A stretch of DNA of 52,892 nt, taken from contig CACEHR010000008.1 in assembly GCA_902559395.1 (NCBI GenBank), positions 1 to 52,892 of the forward strand, given 5' to 3'. The stretch is from an uncultured Pelagibacteraceae bacterium (GTDB taxonomy: Bacteria > Pseudomonadota > Alphaproteobacteria > Pelagibacterales > Pelagibacteraceae). The notes under the pieces were generated by a model that saw only the letters and a program-made list of their open reading frames with translations, was not told the DNA's origin and did no database searches. The position numbers and the translations under genes are program-made. The first letter of the stretch is position 1. The number at the start of each line of letters is the position of its first letter. Of this stretch, positions 9,768 to 20,069 are shown piece by piece.

Positions 9768-10559
9768 ATGAATTTAATTAGAATTTATGGTCTTTTTTTA
9801 AGACACTTTTATTTAATAACTAGATCATTTCCAAGAATATTAGATTTAATTTATTGGCCTTCAATTCAAATTACTCTTTGGGGATTTATTTCTAATTTTT
9901 TTGCAGCTCATAGCTCTTATTACAGTGGTGCAGTAGGAGTTATTCTTTCTTGTGCAATTCTTTATGATTTTTTATTTAGAACCAGTATTGGCTTTAATAT
10001 GTTATTTTTAGAGGAAATTTGGAGCAGAAATTTTACAAACCTATTTATTGCACCGATGAAAATTAGTGAGATAATTGTTTCTCTAGTTTTTACTGCTTTA
10101 ATAAGAGCTTTAATTGGTTTGATCCCAGCGATACTATTAACTTCTCCATTATTTGGTATATCTTTGCTAAAACTTGGTCTTCCTTTGGCATTTCTTTTCT
10201 TGAGTCTGTATTTATTTGGAATAACACTTGGTCTGTTTGTTTCAGCAGGATTGTTGAGGTTTGGACCATCTTTTGAGAATATTGCATGGTCAACCATGTT
10301 TTTATTAGCACCTTTTGGATGTATTTACTATCCAGTTGAAACATTGCCAGAAATCTTCCAATCAATCGCTTTCGCACTCCCATTGGTTTATATTTTTGAG
10401 GAGACTAGAAATATTTTGGTCAATGGAATGGTAAATTATGAAAATATCATTAATGCAATCTATCTGAATGGATTTTATTTAATTTTGTCAATATTTGTAT
10501 TTTATTACTCTTTCGATAAAGCAAGAGATAAAGGAACTTTAATAAATATAGGTGAATAA
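9768..10559 (+). CDS. ABC-2 type transporter permease
   Basis: 263-aa integral membrane protein with about six hydrophobic segments. It has the ABC-2 family layout: an amphipathic N terminus (YGLFLRHFYLITRSFPRILD), then TM helices, and a late conserved PVETLPEIFQSIAFALPLVY loop-helix. It pairs with the ATPase immediately upstream and the two would form a full exporter as a dimer of each. The stop is 2 bases before the 3' end of a convergent tRNA-Arg gene. Confidence 0.85.
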   Translation: MNLIRIYGLFLRHFYLITRSFPRILDLIYWPSIQITLWGFISNFFAAHSSYYSGAVGVILSCAILYDFLFRTSIGFNMLFLEEIWSRNFTNLFIAPMKISEIIVSLVFTALIRALIGLIPAILLTSPLFGISLLKLGLPLAFLFLSLYLFGITLGLFVSAGLLRFGPSFENIAWSTMFLLAPFGCIYYPVETLPEIFQSIAFALPLVYIFEETRNILVNGMVNYENIINAIYLNGFYLILSIFVFYYSFDKARDKGTLINIGE

Positions 10560-10561
10560 AC

Positions 10562-10638
10562 TGGTGCGCCTGCTAGGAGTCGAACCCAGAACCTCCTGAT
10601 CCGAAGTCAGGCGCTCTATCCAGTTGAGCTACAAGCGC
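10562..10638 (-). tRNA. tRNA-Arg (anticodon TCG)
   Basis: Minus strand, 77 nt, with encoded 3' CCA (10564-10562). Acceptor GCGCTTG pairs with CAGGCGC (one G-T), D stem GCTC/GAGC, anticodon stem CCTGA/TCAGG around loop CTTCGGA, T stem CTGGG/CCTAG with loop TTCGACT. Anticodon positions 34-36 read TCG, for CGA and by wobble other CGN codons. Many alphaproteobacteria use ACG and CCG for this box, so the U34 form is of mild interest. Confidence 0.95.
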
Positions 10639-10661
10639 ATATAGTATTAATATTATATTTT

Positions 10662-11642
10662 ATGGAAAAAAACATTAATTTTATAGTCAAAGAAGATGAG
10701 AAGAATTTAAGGGTTGATGTTTTAATTAACAAAAGAGAGGAATTAATCAGTAGAACTAGAATTAAAAATTTAATTTTAAAAGAAAAGTTAAAACTAAATA
10801 ATGAAATAATTAAAAGTCCTTCAAAAAAAGTCTCAATTGGTGATATAATAAATCTTCAGATTCCAGAACCTGAAATAGCATCCCTTAAACCTTACAAATT
10901 TAAATTAGAAATTATATACGAAGATAATGATTTATTAGTAATTAATAAACCTGCCGGAATAATCATGCATCCAGGGGCTGGAAATTATGATAAAACTATT
11001 GTTAATGCATTGATGCATTATGATAAGGACTCTTTATCAAATATAGGTGATGAGTTAAGACCTGGTATTGTTCATAGAATTGATAAAAATACATCTGGAT
11101 TAGTTGTAATTGCAAAAAACAATGAAACTCATGAAAATTTATCAAAACAATTTAGTGAACATACAATCATAAGAGAGTATCAACTTTTATTATGGGGAAA
11201 ATTAAGACCTTCTTCAGGAAGGATTGAAACATTTATAACTCGTAGTTCAAAAAATAGACAACTTATGGAAGTTAGTAGTTCTAAAGGTAAGAAAGCTATA
11301 ACAAATTATAAAACACTTGAAATTTTTGAAAATCAGAAAACACCAACTTTAAGTTTAGTTGAATGTAAATTAGAAACAGGAAGAACACATCAGATAAGAG
11401 TTCATATGAATTATAAAGGTAATAGTCTAGTTGGAGATGATAAATATAAAAAAAAATATAAAAAATTAAAAAATATTGATTTAGATATCCAAAATTCAAT
11501 TACTAAATTAAATAGGCAATTCCTACATGCAAAAACATTAGGATTTATACATCCACGTACTAAAAAGGAGATGATTTTTTCCTCACTTTTGCCACAAGAT
11601 CTAAATAATATTCTCAAAATGCTTAGAAACACTGAAGAATAA
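10662..11642 (+). CDS. rluD: RluA-family 23S rRNA pseudouridine synthase (RluD type)
   Basis: Isomerises uridines of 23S rRNA; RluD modifies helix 69 (1911/1915/1917). The N-terminal part (about 17-65) is an S4 RNA-binding domain with SRTRIKNLILKEKLKLNN. The catalytic domain shows INKPAGIIMHPG, and RPGIVHRIDKNTSG with the catalytic Asp141, followed by ETGRTHQIRVHMNYKGNS. 326 aa, normal. Assignment to RluD rather than RluC rests on the S4 domain, general similarity and position just upstream of rpoH, a neighbourhood I recall from SAR11. Its promoter must overlap the divergent tRNA-Arg region. Confidence 0.9.
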   Translation: MEKNINFIVKEDEKNLRVDVLINKREELISRTRIKNLILKEKLKLNNEIIKSPSKKVSIGDIINLQIPEPEIASLKPYKFKLEIIYEDNDLLVINKPAGIIMHPGAGNYDKTIVNALMHYDKDSLSNIGDELRPGIVHRIDKNTSGLVVIAKNNETHENLSKQFSEHTIIREYQLLLWGKLRPSSGRIETFITRSSKNRQLMEVSSSKGKKAITNYKTLEIFENQKTPTLSLVECKLETGRTHQIRVHMNYKGNSLVGDDKYKKKYKKLKNIDLDIQNSITKLNRQFLHAKTLGFIHPRTKKEMIFSSLLPQDLNNILKMLRNTEE

Positions 11643-11646
11643 ATTA

Positions 11647-11674
11647 TTGAAAATTAGGTAAAATTAATTAAATA
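11647..11674 (+). promoter_or_regulatory. Probable rpoH promoter
   Basis: TTGAAA (11647-11652), 16-bp spacer, TAAATA (11669-11674), in the 41-bp gap after rluD. The predicted start lies only a few bases before the rpoH ATG at 11684. Confidence 0.4.
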
Positions 11675-11683
11675 AACACTGCT

Positions 11684-12577
11684 ATGAGCACAACAGTAAG
11701 TAACAATCTGCCAACACTTTCTAATGAGGGTGGTTTATCTGCATATTTAGAGCAGATTAAAAAATTTCCCATGTTAGCTGCAGAAGAAGAGTATATGCTA
11801 GCAAAAAATTGGAAAACTACTGGTAATATTAAAGCTGCAGAAAAACTAGTCACTAGTCACTTAAGATTAGTTGCAAAGATTGCTATGGGCTACAAAGGAT
11901 ATGGTTTGCCTATTAATGAAATGATTTCAGAGGGAAATGTAGGTCTTATGCAAGCTGTTAAGAAATTTGAACCAGAAAAAGGTTTTAGATTGGCAACTTA
12001 CGCAATGTGGTGGATTAAGGCTTCTATTCAAGAATATATTTTAAGATCTTGGAGTCTTGTCAAAATAGGAACTACTACTGCTCAAAAAAAATTATTTTTT
12101 AATTTAAAGAAAATTAAAAATCAAATTTCTCCAGAAACTGAAGGAGATTTGAGAGATGAACACGTTAATCATATAGCTAATAAGCTTGATGTAAGTAAAG
12201 AAGAAGTTGTTTCAATGAACAGAAGACTTTCTGGGAAGGAGTTCTCACTAAATGCTCAAGTTGGAGAAGATGGCGATGAATGGCAAGACTGGTTGGTTGA
12301 TAAAGAACTTGATCATGACTTAAAATTTGCTCACCACGAGGAAATGGAGCAAAGAAAAGATTTATTAAAAGACTCTATTAAAGTTCTTAACGACAGAGAA
12401 AGAGAGATTTTATACTCAAGAAGGCTAAATGATGACCCAACTACACTAGAAGATTTAAGTAAAAAATATAAAATTAGCAGAGAGAGAGTTAGACAAATAG
12501 AAAATAAAGCATTTGAAAAACTCCAAAAGCATATGCTTCTATTAGCTAAATCAAAAAATCTTTTACCCGCAAATTAA
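11684..12577 (+). CDS. rpoH: RNA polymerase sigma factor RpoH (sigma-32)
   Basis: Heat-shock sigma factor. Region 1.2 starts at about residue 16 ([21 protein letters not shown]), region 2 has [33 protein letters not shown] and [19 protein letters not shown]. The RpoH box is QKKLFFNL (134-141), the element that marks heat-shock sigmas. Region 4.2 is the helix-turn-helix [22 protein letters not shown] near the C terminus. 297 aa. The stop overlaps the convergent purA stop. A rarely duplicated sigma set is expected in SAR11, where RpoD and RpoH are the main sigmas as I recall. Confidence 0.95.
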   Translation: MSTTVSNNLPTLSNEGGLSAYLEQIKKFPMLAAEEEYMLAKNWKTTGNIKAAEKLVTSHLRLVAKIAMGYKGYGLPINEMISEGNVGLMQAVKKFEPEKGFRLATYAMWWIKASIQEYILRSWSLVKIGTTTAQKKLFFNLKKIKNQISPETEGDLRDEHVNHIANKLDVSKEEVVSMNRRLSGKEFSLNAQVGEDGDEWQDWLVDKELDHDLKFAHHEEMEQRKDLLKDSIKVLNDREREILYSRRLNDDPTTLEDLSKKYKISRERVRQIENKAFEKLQKHMLLLAKSKNLLPAN

Positions 12578-13866
12578 ACTTCAAAAGGGTTTTCAATTAA
12601 AATAGTATCATCTCTTTCTGGACTAGTTGAGATACTTGATACTTTTGTACCAATAAAATCTTCAATAGCAAAAATATAATTTTTTGCATTTTCGGGTAAT
12701 GAGTCCATATTTTTGACTCCACTTGTAGAAACTTTCCAACCTGGAAAAGTTTCATAAATTGGCTTTATTTTTATCTGGTCTTCTACAGCGGCAGGTAAAT
12801 AATCTAATCTTTTGCCATCAAGATCATAAGCAACACACATTTTAATTTCATCTAATTCATCAAGTACATCTAATTTTGTTAAAGCAATACCATCAATCCC
12901 TGAAACTTTAATAGTTTGCCTCACTAAAACACCATCGAACCAACCACATCTTCTTTTTCTACTTGTGACAGTTCCAAATTCCTTTCCACGTGTTCCTAAA
13001 AGTTCACCGATATCATCCGTTAACTCAGTAGGGAAAGGTCCCTCTCCAACTCTTGTTGTATAAGCTTTTGTAATACCAAGAACATAATTTATCGAATTAG
13101 GGCCGCAGCCAGTTCCTGTAGCTGCGCTTGAAGCAACAGTATTAGATGAGGTTACAAAAGGATAAGTTCCATGATCTACATCAAGTAAAACACCTTGGGC
13201 TCCTTCGAATAAAATTTTCTTTTTTTGTTTTTTAAATTGATCAATCATCAGCCAAACTGGCTGAGAGAATTCTAATATTTTGGGTGCTATTTTAAGCAAA
13301 TCCAATTTAAGCTGATTTTTTTCAAAAATTTTTTTTCCTAGGCCTTTTCTAATCGCATTATGATGAACTAATACAGAATCTAGTCTTTGATCTAAATTTT
13401 TTTCAGATCTTAGATCCATAACTCTTATAGATCTTCTTCCAACTTTATCTTCATATGCTGGTCCAATTCCACGTCTAGTAGTTCCTATTTTGCTTTTTCC
13501 TGCTGCATCCTCTCTAATCTCATCCATTTCTCTATGAAAAGGCAAAATTAAATTTGCAGACTCAGAAATAATAAAATTATTTACATTTACTTCTACGCCT
13601 TTAGATTTTATTTCTTCTATTTCCTCTAATAAAGCCCATGGATCTATGACAACTCCATTGCCAATAATTGATATTTTACCTTTTCTAACTATTCCAGATG
13701 GCAGTAGTCTCAATTTATATGTAACACCATCAATCACTAAAGTATGGCCAGCATTGTGACCTCCTTGGAATCTTATTACTACATCAGCCTGTTCAGATAA
13801 CCAATCAACAATTTTTCCTTTACCTTCATCACCCCATTGAGAACCAACAACGACTATATTTTTCAT
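12574..13866 (-). CDS. purA: Adenylosuccinate synthetase
   Basis: GTP-dependent joining of IMP and aspartate, the first committed step to AMP. N-terminal P-loop [11 protein letters not shown] with catalytic Asp13, and GGHNAGHT with His41, sit at the E. coli positions. Other family blocks are [37 protein letters not shown] and the C-terminal [16 protein letters not shown]. 430 aa, full length. The purA start shares one base with the thiD stop (13866). Confidence 0.97.
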   Translation of the reverse strand: MKNIVVVGSQWGDEGKGKIVDWLSEQADVVIRFQGGHNAGHTLVIDGVTYKLRLLPSGIVRKGKISIIGNGVVIDPWALLEEIEEIKSKGVEVNVNNFIISESANLILPFHREMDEIREDAAGKSKIGTTRRGIGPAYEDKVGRRSIRVMDLRSEKNLDQRLDSVLVHHNAIRKGLGKKIFEKNQLKLDLLKIAPKILEFSQPVWLMIDQFKKQKKKILFEGAQGVLLDVDHGTYPFVTSSNTVASSAATGTGCGPNSINYVLGITKAYTTRVGEGPFPTELTDDIGELLGTRGKEFGTVTSRKRRCGWFDGVLVRQTIKVSGIDGIALTKLDVLDELDEIKMCVAYDLDGKRLDYLPAAVEDQIKIKPIYETFPGWKVSTSGVKNMDSLPENAKNYIFAIEDFIGTKVSSISTSPERDDTILIENPFEV

Positions 13867-14678
13867 TATTTAAATTTTCTGTTTACTTTTAAGGAAGTGA
13901 GATGATTAATTGGGCCATGACCTTTTCCATATTTAGGGTTAGATTTTATTGCAGAATTTACATACTTAATTCCAAGCTCACAAGATTTCTTTACTGTTTT
14001 TCCACATGATAAAAAAGTTGTAACGGAGCTAGATAAAGTACAACCTGTACCATGAGTATTCTTTGTTTTGTGACGCTCGCTTCTGAAGATCTTTAGATCT
14101 TTTGTGTTTATTAAAATATCTAATACATTTTTATGTTTTAAATGACCACCTTTTATGAGTACATTTTTAGCTCCTAAACCTAAAAGTTTATTACCGGCAA
14201 AAATCATATCCTCTTTTGTTATAATTTTTGTTTTAGTTAAAATTTCTGCCTCAGGAATATTGGGAGTAATAAGTGATACTTTTTTAATTAGTTTTAATTT
14301 TAAAAATTGAACAGCCTTACTATCTATCAGTTTAGCCCCTCCTTTAGCAACCATTACTGGATCTAATACGATTTTTTTAACTTTAATTACATCCAAAGCT
14401 TTTAGTACTATTCTAATAACCTCTGAAGAATGCAGCATACCAATTTTTATTGCATCAGGTCTTATATCATTACAACTATAAACAATTTGATTAAAAATTT
14501 CTTTTGGATTAATCCCAACAATTGATTTTACGCCTGTGGTATTTTGTGATGTAACCGCTGTTATTGCTGTCATTGCATAAGAACCAAGAGCAGTGATAGT
14601 TTTTATGTCAGCTTGAATACCTGCTCCACCAGATGAGTCAGATCCTGCAATAATTAAAATTTTAGAATTAGGTTTCAA
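13866..14678 (-). CDS. thiD: Hydroxymethylpyrimidine / phosphomethylpyrimidine kinase
   Basis: Phosphorylates HMP and then HMP-phosphate for thiamine synthesis. Ribokinase-fold motifs: N-terminal [18 protein letters not shown], the substrate region [27 protein letters not shown], and the anion-hole motif [11 protein letters not shown] near the C terminus. 270 aa. SAR11 is known to need exogenous HMP because it lacks ThiC; this kinase and the ThiE at 33605 fit that salvage route. It lies in an apparent transcript with glmM (1-base gap) and purA. Confidence 0.92.
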   Translation of the reverse strand: MKPNSKILIIAGSDSSGGAGIQADIKTITALGSYAMTAITAVTSQNTTGVKSIVGINPKEIFNQIVYSCNDIRPDAIKIGMLHSSEVIRIVLKALDVIKVKKIVLDPVMVAKGGAKLIDSKAVQFLKLKLIKKVSLITPNIPEAEILTKTKIITKEDMIFAGNKLLGLGAKNVLIKGGHLKHKNVLDILINTKDLKIFRSERHKTKNTHGTGCTLSSSVTTFLSCGKTVKKSCELGIKYVNSAIKSNPKYGKGHGPINHLTSLKVNRKFK

Positions 14679-14679
14679 T

Positions 14680-16011
14680 TTATTTAATTATTTTCGTAAT
14701 CATGTTAACACATTTATAAAGAAGAGCTTTGTTTTCACTTTCTCCCATTACTCTTATTTTAGACTCTGTTCCAGATTTTCTTACTAAAATTCTTCCTTTA
14801 CCTTTAATTAATTTATCTGAATTTTTTATAATTTTTTTTATCTCTGGTTTGTTAATAATATTTTTATCTTTTACTTCTATATTTTCTAAGAGCTGAGGTG
14901 TTTTCTTAAACTTTTCAAAAAATTCACTTGCCTTTTTTCCTTTTCTTAAAGCAAAAAGAGCTTCTAAAGCTACTAACAAACCATCTCCTGTAGTTGCAAA
15001 TTTACCTAAAATAATATGTCCTGATTGTTCACCACCTAAATTAAAATTATATTTTTGCATTTTTTCTTTAACATATCTATCTCCAACATTTGCCCTTAAA
15101 AATTTTATTCCTATTGATTTAAAATATTTTTCTAAACCATAATTTGACATTAATGTTCCAACAACTCCTCCTTTTAACATTTTTTTATTTTTCCATCTTG
15201 TTGCTAAAGCGGCTATAATTTGATCTCCATCTATTATATTGCTTTTCTCATCACACATAATAATTCTGTCAGCATCTCCGTCTAAAGATATTCCGATATG
15301 AGCTTTATATTTTTTTACAGCAGACCTAATATTTCTTGGAAAAGTTGATCCACATTTTTTATTAATGTTTAAACCATTTGGTTTAATACCTATTGCTATC
15401 ACTTTAGCTCCTAATGATTTCAATAATTCAGGACCTGCCTTATAACCCGCGCCGTTTGCGCAGTCGATAACTATTCTTAGTCCTCTTAAATTGAACTCTT
15501 TTGTGAAATTTTTTTTTAATATTTTAATATAATTTTTAGTGCCTGTTTCTAATCTTTTAACTCTTCCTAATTTTTCAGAATGCGAGAGATTTTTTGAGAT
15601 TTTCTTATCTATGAGACTCTCAATTTTTTTTTCTATTTTATCTGATAATTTCATTCCATCAGGACCAAACAATTTTAAACCATTGTCAAAATGTGGATTA
15701 TGAGAGGCGGTAATCATTATACCCATATTAGCCTTCATCTCTTTTGTTAACATAGCCAACCCATTTGTTGGTAAGGGTCCTAGGGTATAAACATGCATAC
15801 CAGCTGAAGCCAAACCTGAGACTAGAGCTGGTTCAAGTGTATATCCAGACAATCTCGTATCTTTTGCAATTATTGCTGTTTGTTTTCTTTTTTTTTGAGA
15901 TTTAAAGTATGTTCCACTAGCAAGTCCAAATTTAAAGAACATATCTCCATTTATATATTTACTATTTACTGCTCCTCTTATTCCATCTGTTCCAAAATAT
16001 TTTTTTGCCAT
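14680..16011 (-). CDS. glmM: Phosphoglucosamine mutase
   Basis: Interconverts glucosamine 6-phosphate and glucosamine 1-phosphate on the way to UDP-GlcNAc. Begins MAKKYFGTDGIRGAVNS; phosphoserine loop TASHNPHFDNG with Ser103; metal-binding LDGDADR; sugar-binding GGEQSGHII; and phosphate-binding RKSGTESKIRVMGE near the end. 443 aa, normal. The start shares one base with the folP stop. UDP-GlcNAc also feeds the surface-glycan cluster at the end of the window. Confidence 0.96.
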   Translation of the reverse strand: MAKKYFGTDGIRGAVNSKYINGDMFFKFGLASGTYFKSQKKRKQTAIIAKDTRLSGYTLEPALVSGLASAGMHVYTLGPLPTNGLAMLTKEMKANMGIMITASHNPHFDNGLKLFGPDGMKLSDKIEKKIESLIDKKISKNLSHSEKLGRVKRLETGTKNYIKILKKNFTKEFNLRGLRIVIDCANGAGYKAGPELLKSLGAKVIAIGIKPNGLNINKKCGSTFPRNIRSAVKKYKAHIGISLDGDADRIIMCDEKSNIIDGDQIIAALATRWKNKKMLKGGVVGTLMSNYGLEKYFKSIGIKFLRANVGDRYVKEKMQKYNFNLGGEQSGHIILGKFATTGDGLLVALEALFALRKGKKASEFFEKFKKTPQLLENIEVKDKNIINKPEIKKIIKNSDKLIKGKGRILVRKSGTESKIRVMGESENKALLYKCVNMITKIIK

Positions 16012-17063
16012 TAATTTTTGATTATCTGATTAAAAACTTTAATACCTTGTATAACTTCATTAACATCGTGAATTCTTAAAATCTGAATTCCTTGCATCAT
16101 TAAATAAATTGATGAAGCCATAGTTCCACCGATCCTTGTTTTGCTATCATTTTTTTTTGATATATCTTTAATAAATCTTTTTCTTGAATTCCCTACTAGT
16201 ATAGGAAAACCTAATGAATGAAAAATAGAAATACCTCTTATAAGATTCATATTATGTTTCAAATTTTTTCCAAATCCAATTCCAGGATCTAAGATTATAT
16301 TATTGTGTTTAATACCTTTAGATCTTATTAACTTAATCTTATCTTCAAAATAATCATATATATCTAATAATTCATTTTTATATGTTGGATTCTTTTGCAT
16401 ATTTTCTGGTGTCTTAACTGAATGTTGTATTACAAATGGAATTTTATATTTTTTTAAAACATTTATTGTTTTAGGGTCATAGCTTAATCCAGAAACATCA
16501 TTAATAAGTTTAACTCCCATACTTATACCATTTTCCATAATTGCGGATTTTCTTGTGTCTAAAGATATTGGTATTTTTTTTACAATTAATTTTAATGTCT
16601 TATTAATTCTGTACCATTCTCGATTTTCATTTACTTCCTTCGATCCTGGTCTTGTAGACTCTCCACCAATATCAACTAACGAAGCACCAGTTTTATATAA
16701 ATTAATAGCATGACTGGCACCTTTATTTTTTTGGTTGAATTTTCCTCCATCGGAAAAACTGTCAGGAGTTAGATTTAAAACACCCAATATATTTGGAATT
16801 TTTTTAAAATTTAAATTTGAAAAATTTGATTTTTTTGACCTAATTTTTTTTAAATCTGAATTTATTTTTATTTTTAGTTTTTTTGGTAAGTTTCTAATTT
16901 TATTTATTGAAATTTTTCTAATTGTTTTTCTTGTAATTATCTCAACATGGTCAAAAGATATTTCTTTAATATGATGTAAAGGGATAGATTTTTTTTTATT
17001 TACTAAAATTTTTGATTGTTTACCGAAATAGAAATTACACGCTCTTGTGTAATATCTTGGCAT
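16011..17063 (-). CDS. folP: Dihydropteroate synthase with N-terminal extension
   Basis: Condenses hydroxymethyl-dihydropterin diphosphate with p-aminobenzoate. The TIM-barrel core begins near residue 88 with NILGVLNLTPDSFSDGGKF; DIGGESTRPGS, ISLDTRKSAIME, LINDVSGLSYD, LDPGIGFGKN and VGNSRKRFI follow. At 350 aa it carries about 85 extra N-terminal residues rich in Lys and Ile, with no known function. Extensions here are common in alphaproteobacterial FolP proteins as I recall them. It sits between ftsH (6-bp gap) and glmM. Confidence 0.93.
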   Translation of the reverse strand: MPRYYTRACNFYFGKQSKILVNKKKSIPLHHIKEISFDHVEIITRKTIRKISINKIRNLPKKLKIKINSDLKKIRSKKSNFSNLNFKKIPNILGVLNLTPDSFSDGGKFNQKNKGASHAINLYKTGASLVDIGGESTRPGSKEVNENREWYRINKTLKLIVKKIPISLDTRKSAIMENGISMGVKLINDVSGLSYDPKTINVLKKYKIPFVIQHSVKTPENMQKNPTYKNELLDIYDYFEDKIKLIRSKGIKHNNIILDPGIGFGKNLKHNMNLIRGISIFHSLGFPILVGNSRKRFIKDISKKNDSKTRIGGTMASSIYLMMQGIQILRIHDVNEVIQGIKVFNQIIKN

Positions 17064-17069
17064 TATTTA

Positions 17070-18977
17070 TTAATGAACAATTTTTGGTTTCAAACCCATC
17101 GCGCCCAAAGCTGAGTCTTGATCATCTTTTGACTCTGGATTATCTAAAATTTTATCTTTAGGATATAAATTTTTATTAATTATATTCTCTATTTCTTCAC
17201 CAGTTAAAGTCTCATAAGTTATTAAAGCTTTTGCGATTTTATGTAGATCATCTATTTTTTCTGTTAAAATTTTCTTAGCTTGGTTATATCCTTCATCTAC
17301 AAGCTTTCTTATTTCTTTATCAATTTTCTGAGCAACTTCCTCTGATACTGATTGAGTTTGAGTAACTGATCTTCCCAAAAACACTTCCTCTTGGTTTTCC
17401 CCATATTCAACTGGACCCATTTCTTCACTCATTCCATATTTTGTTACCATTGCTCTTGCTAACTGTGTAGCCTGGTTAATATCAGATCCATTTCCTCCAC
17501 CTGCTCCTGTAGATATGTTGTCTTTTCCAAATATTAATTCTTCAGCAACTCTACCTCCAAAACAAACTGCCAATCTTGCCTTTAAATATTTTATTGAGTA
17601 ACCGTGTTTATCTCTTTCTGGTAAATTCATTACCATTCCAAGAGCTCTTCCTCTTGGTATAATAGTAGCTTTATGTATTGGATCGTAGCTAGGCATATTA
17701 AATGAAACTAAAGCATGTCCTCCTTCATGGTATGCTGTAAGTTTTTTCTCATCTTCAGTCATAACCATTGATCGTCTTTCGGCACCCATCATTACTTTAT
17801 CTTTAGCTTCCTCAAATTCTAACAATGTTACTATTCTTTTATTCTTTCTTGCTGCTAACAATGCTGCTTCATTAACAATATTTGCAAGATCAGCACCTGA
17901 AAAACCTGGTGTACCTCTTGCAATTGTTCTTAAATTAACATCTGGTGCCATTTTTATTTTTTTTACATGAACTTTTAAAATTTTTTCTCTTCCTATAATA
18001 TCTGGGTTTGAAACTACTACCTGTCTATCAAATCTTCCTGGTCTTAATAAAGCTGGATCGAGCACATCTGGTCTGTTTGTTGCAGCTATAATTATGACAC
18101 CCTCATTTGTATCAAAACCATCCATTTCAACTAACAACTGGTTTAAAGTTTGTTCTCTCTCATCATTTCCACCTCCTAAACCTGCCCCTCTACTTCTTCC
18201 AACAGCGTCAATTTCATCAATAAAAATTATACATGGAGAATTTTTTTTACCTTGATCAAACATGTCTCTTACTCTAGATGCTCCTACACCAACGAACATC
18301 TCTACAAAATCTGAACCCGAAATAGTGAAAAACGGAACTCCTGCCTCACCTGCAATTGCTCTTGCTAATAAAGTTTTTCCTGTTCCTGGAGGACCAACAA
18401 GCAGAGCACCTCTTGGAATTTTTCCACCTAACCTACTAAATTTTTTTGGGTCTTTTAAAAACTCTACTATTTCTTCTACTTCTTCTTTAGCTTCCTCTAC
18501 ACCAGCAACATCATTAAAAGTAACTTTTCCTTTTAATTCATTCATCATTTTAGCTTTTGATTTTCCAAATCCCATCGCTCCACCTTTTCCACCTTGCATT
18601 TGTCTCATGAAGAAAATCCATACCGCAATAAGCAGTAACATAGGAAACCATGATAACAACACGCCAAACAATGAAGGCATTTTTTCCTCTAGAGGTGCTG
18701 CTGAAATACTTACGCCTTTTTCTGATAATTTTTCTATAAGATTTGGATCATTAGGGGCATAGGTTGAAAAAGAATTTCCATTTGAATATACACCCTTTAT
18801 ATTATTTCCTTGGATCTCGACCTTTAGAACCTCACCGTTTTCAACTGAGTTTAAAAAATCTGAAAATATTATTTGATTGCCTCCTCTAATATTAGACTGA
18901 GGATTTTTAAACATGTTATAAAGGCCTATAGTTAAAAAAACTATTATTCCCCACATTGCTAAATTTTTTAAATTCAT
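17070..18977 (-). CDS. ftsH: ATP-dependent zinc metalloprotease FtsH
   Basis: Membrane-anchored AAA+ protease for quality control and for regulated turnover of proteins such as RpoH. Two TM segments (about 7-22 and 103-124) flank a periplasmic domain. Walker A GPPGTGKT (195-202), Walker [12 protein letters not shown] (250-260), SRH region [18 protein letters not shown]. The zinc site is HEGGH (417-421) with Asp499 as the third ligand; Gly replaces the more usual Ala in HEAGH, which still satisfies HExxH. 635 aa. Follows tilS in the conserved cpoB-tilS-ftsH order and has a plausible promoter of its own. Confidence 0.97.
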   Translation of the reverse strand: MNLKNLAMWGIIVFLTIGLYNMFKNPQSNIRGGNQIIFSDFLNSVENGEVLKVEIQGNNIKGVYSNGNSFSTYAPNDPNLIEKLSEKGVSISAAPLEEKMPSLFGVLLSWFPMLLLIAVWIFFMRQMQGGKGGAMGFGKSKAKMMNELKGKVTFNDVAGVEEAKEEVEEIVEFLKDPKKFSRLGGKIPRGALLVGPPGTGKTLLARAIAGEAGVPFFTISGSDFVEMFVGVGASRVRDMFDQGKKNSPCIIFIDEIDAVGRSRGAGLGGGNDEREQTLNQLLVEMDGFDTNEGVIIIAATNRPDVLDPALLRPGRFDRQVVVSNPDIIGREKILKVHVKKIKMAPDVNLRTIARGTPGFSGADLANIVNEAALLAARKNKRIVTLLEFEEAKDKVMMGAERRSMVMTEDEKKLTAYHEGGHALVSFNMPSYDPIHKATIIPRGRALGMVMNLPERDKHGYSIKYLKARLAVCFGGRVAEELIFGKDNISTGAGGGNGSDINQATQLARAMVTKYGMSEEMGPVEYGENQEEVFLGRSVTQTQSVSEEVAQKIDKEIRKLVDEGYNQAKKILTEKIDDLHKIAKALITYETLTGEEIENIINKNLYPKDKILDNPESKDDQDSALGAMGLKPKIVH

Positions 18978-18990
18978 AAGTTTAAAATAA

Positions 18991-19018
18991 GAATTATTAT
19001 TAATTAAACAAGTGACAA
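18991..19018 (-). promoter_or_regulatory. Possible ftsH promoter
   Basis: On the minus strand TTGTCA (19018-19013), 16 bp, then TAATTC (18996-18991), in the 63-bp gap between tilS and ftsH. The predicted start is about 7 bases ahead of the ATG at 18977. Confidence 0.4.
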
Positions 19019-19040
19019 AATATCAGATATTTCATCAAGT

Positions 19041-20069
19041 TTAATGCTCTTTTGATACTATAATAGTGTTATTTACCTTCTTTATTACACAATTTCCTAA
19101 AGTGGTCTTGAATGAGTTATTATTTTTAATTTGATAAACTAGTTTATCAATTTTTTTTCCTCTCACTGGATAGTATTTTTTACCAACACCTTTTAACACT
19201 TCTGTGAGAGACCTAAAAACCACTTCTTCTGGCTGAAGAAAAAAGTGTTTATTCAAAATAACAAACTTGGTATTACTTGAAATTGTTGAATTTTCTTTTA
19301 AATTATTTTCTACGAAGTATTTAATTGACTTGTTAGCAAATCTTAAATTTTTAATCGTTAGATTAAATTTATCATTATCCAATCCCTCTAATTCTAAATT
19401 GTTTATAAAATTTCTAATTTTTACTCTTTTAAATTCATCATTTTTATTCGAAGGATCTTCAACATAATTTTTAAATACTTTTTTGGTAATATATTCTAAA
19501 TTTATTTTTGAAAATTTTAACAATGGCCTAATCAAATTAATATTTTGTTGATTAGTTTTTTGATCAAATGACACTATACCATTTAAACCACTGCCTCTTA
19601 AAATTCTAATAAAAAAATTTTCTATTAAATCATCTTTATGATGACCTAATAAAATATTATTGATTTTTAATTTTTTTGCTTTGTTGATCAAGAGTGAATA
19701 TCTTTTATTTCTTGCGAGAGATTGAATATTACTTTTTGGTTTTTTACCAACCCAGGTTAAAATCTCAAGATTAGTAGATAATTTTTTTATTAGGAATTTT
19801 ACAAATTTTGCCTCTTTTGTTGAATTGTTTCTAAGTTTATGATCAACGTGTAAATATTTTACTTTTAGATGTTTTTTAATCGAATAAATTTTTGATAAAA
19901 AACACAAAGCTAGACTGTCTGGTCCACCAGAAACCGCTACTATAAAATCCTCATTTAATTTAAAATTTTTCTCAAATTTTTTATAAATTTGAAAAGTTTG
20001 TTTATCTTTTAATTTATTTAATAAAAACTTATGAGTCTTGTTTGTTGCATTCAAATTTTTTGGACTCAT
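19041..20069 (-). CDS. tilS: tRNA(Ile)-lysidine synthetase
   Basis: Modifies C34 of the CAU-anticodon tRNA-Ile to lysidine so that it reads AUA. The PP-loop ATP pyrophosphatase motif SGGPDSLAL is at 47-55; further family blocks are LHVDHKLRNNS, LLGHHKDDLIENFFIRILRGSGLNG and RPLLKFSK. 342 aa. The chosen ATG lies 41 bases inside the 3' end of cpoB; internal starts would shorten the Lys-rich N terminus. AUA is presumably frequent in such an AT-rich genome, so the enzyme should be essential. Confidence 0.92.
   Translation of the reverse strand: MSPKNLNATNKTHKFLLNKLKDKQTFQIYKKFEKNFKLNEDFIVAVSGGPDSLALCFLSKIYSIKKHLKVKYLHVDHKLRNNSTKEAKFVKFLIKKLSTNLEILTWVGKKPKSNIQSLARNKRYSLLINKAKKLKINNILLGHHKDDLIENFFIRILRGSGLNGIVSFDQKTNQQNINLIRPLLKFSKINLEYITKKVFKNYVEDPSNKNDEFKRVKIRNFINNLELEGLDNDKFNLTIKNLRFANKSIKYFVENNLKENSTISSNTKFVILNKHFFLQPEEVVFRSLTEVLKGVGKKYYPVRGKKIDKLVYQIKNNNSFKTTLGNCVIKKVNNTIIVSKEH

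Noticed and set aside
9962..10383. Two minus-strand frames opposite the ABC permease
   Set aside because: Overlapping each other and the permease; no recognisable domain, and the permease pairs with its ATPase.
18262..18762. 166-codon open frame opposite ftsH
   Set aside because: It lies entirely antisense to the conserved ftsH sequence, has no family features and no start signals; shadow of codon bias.
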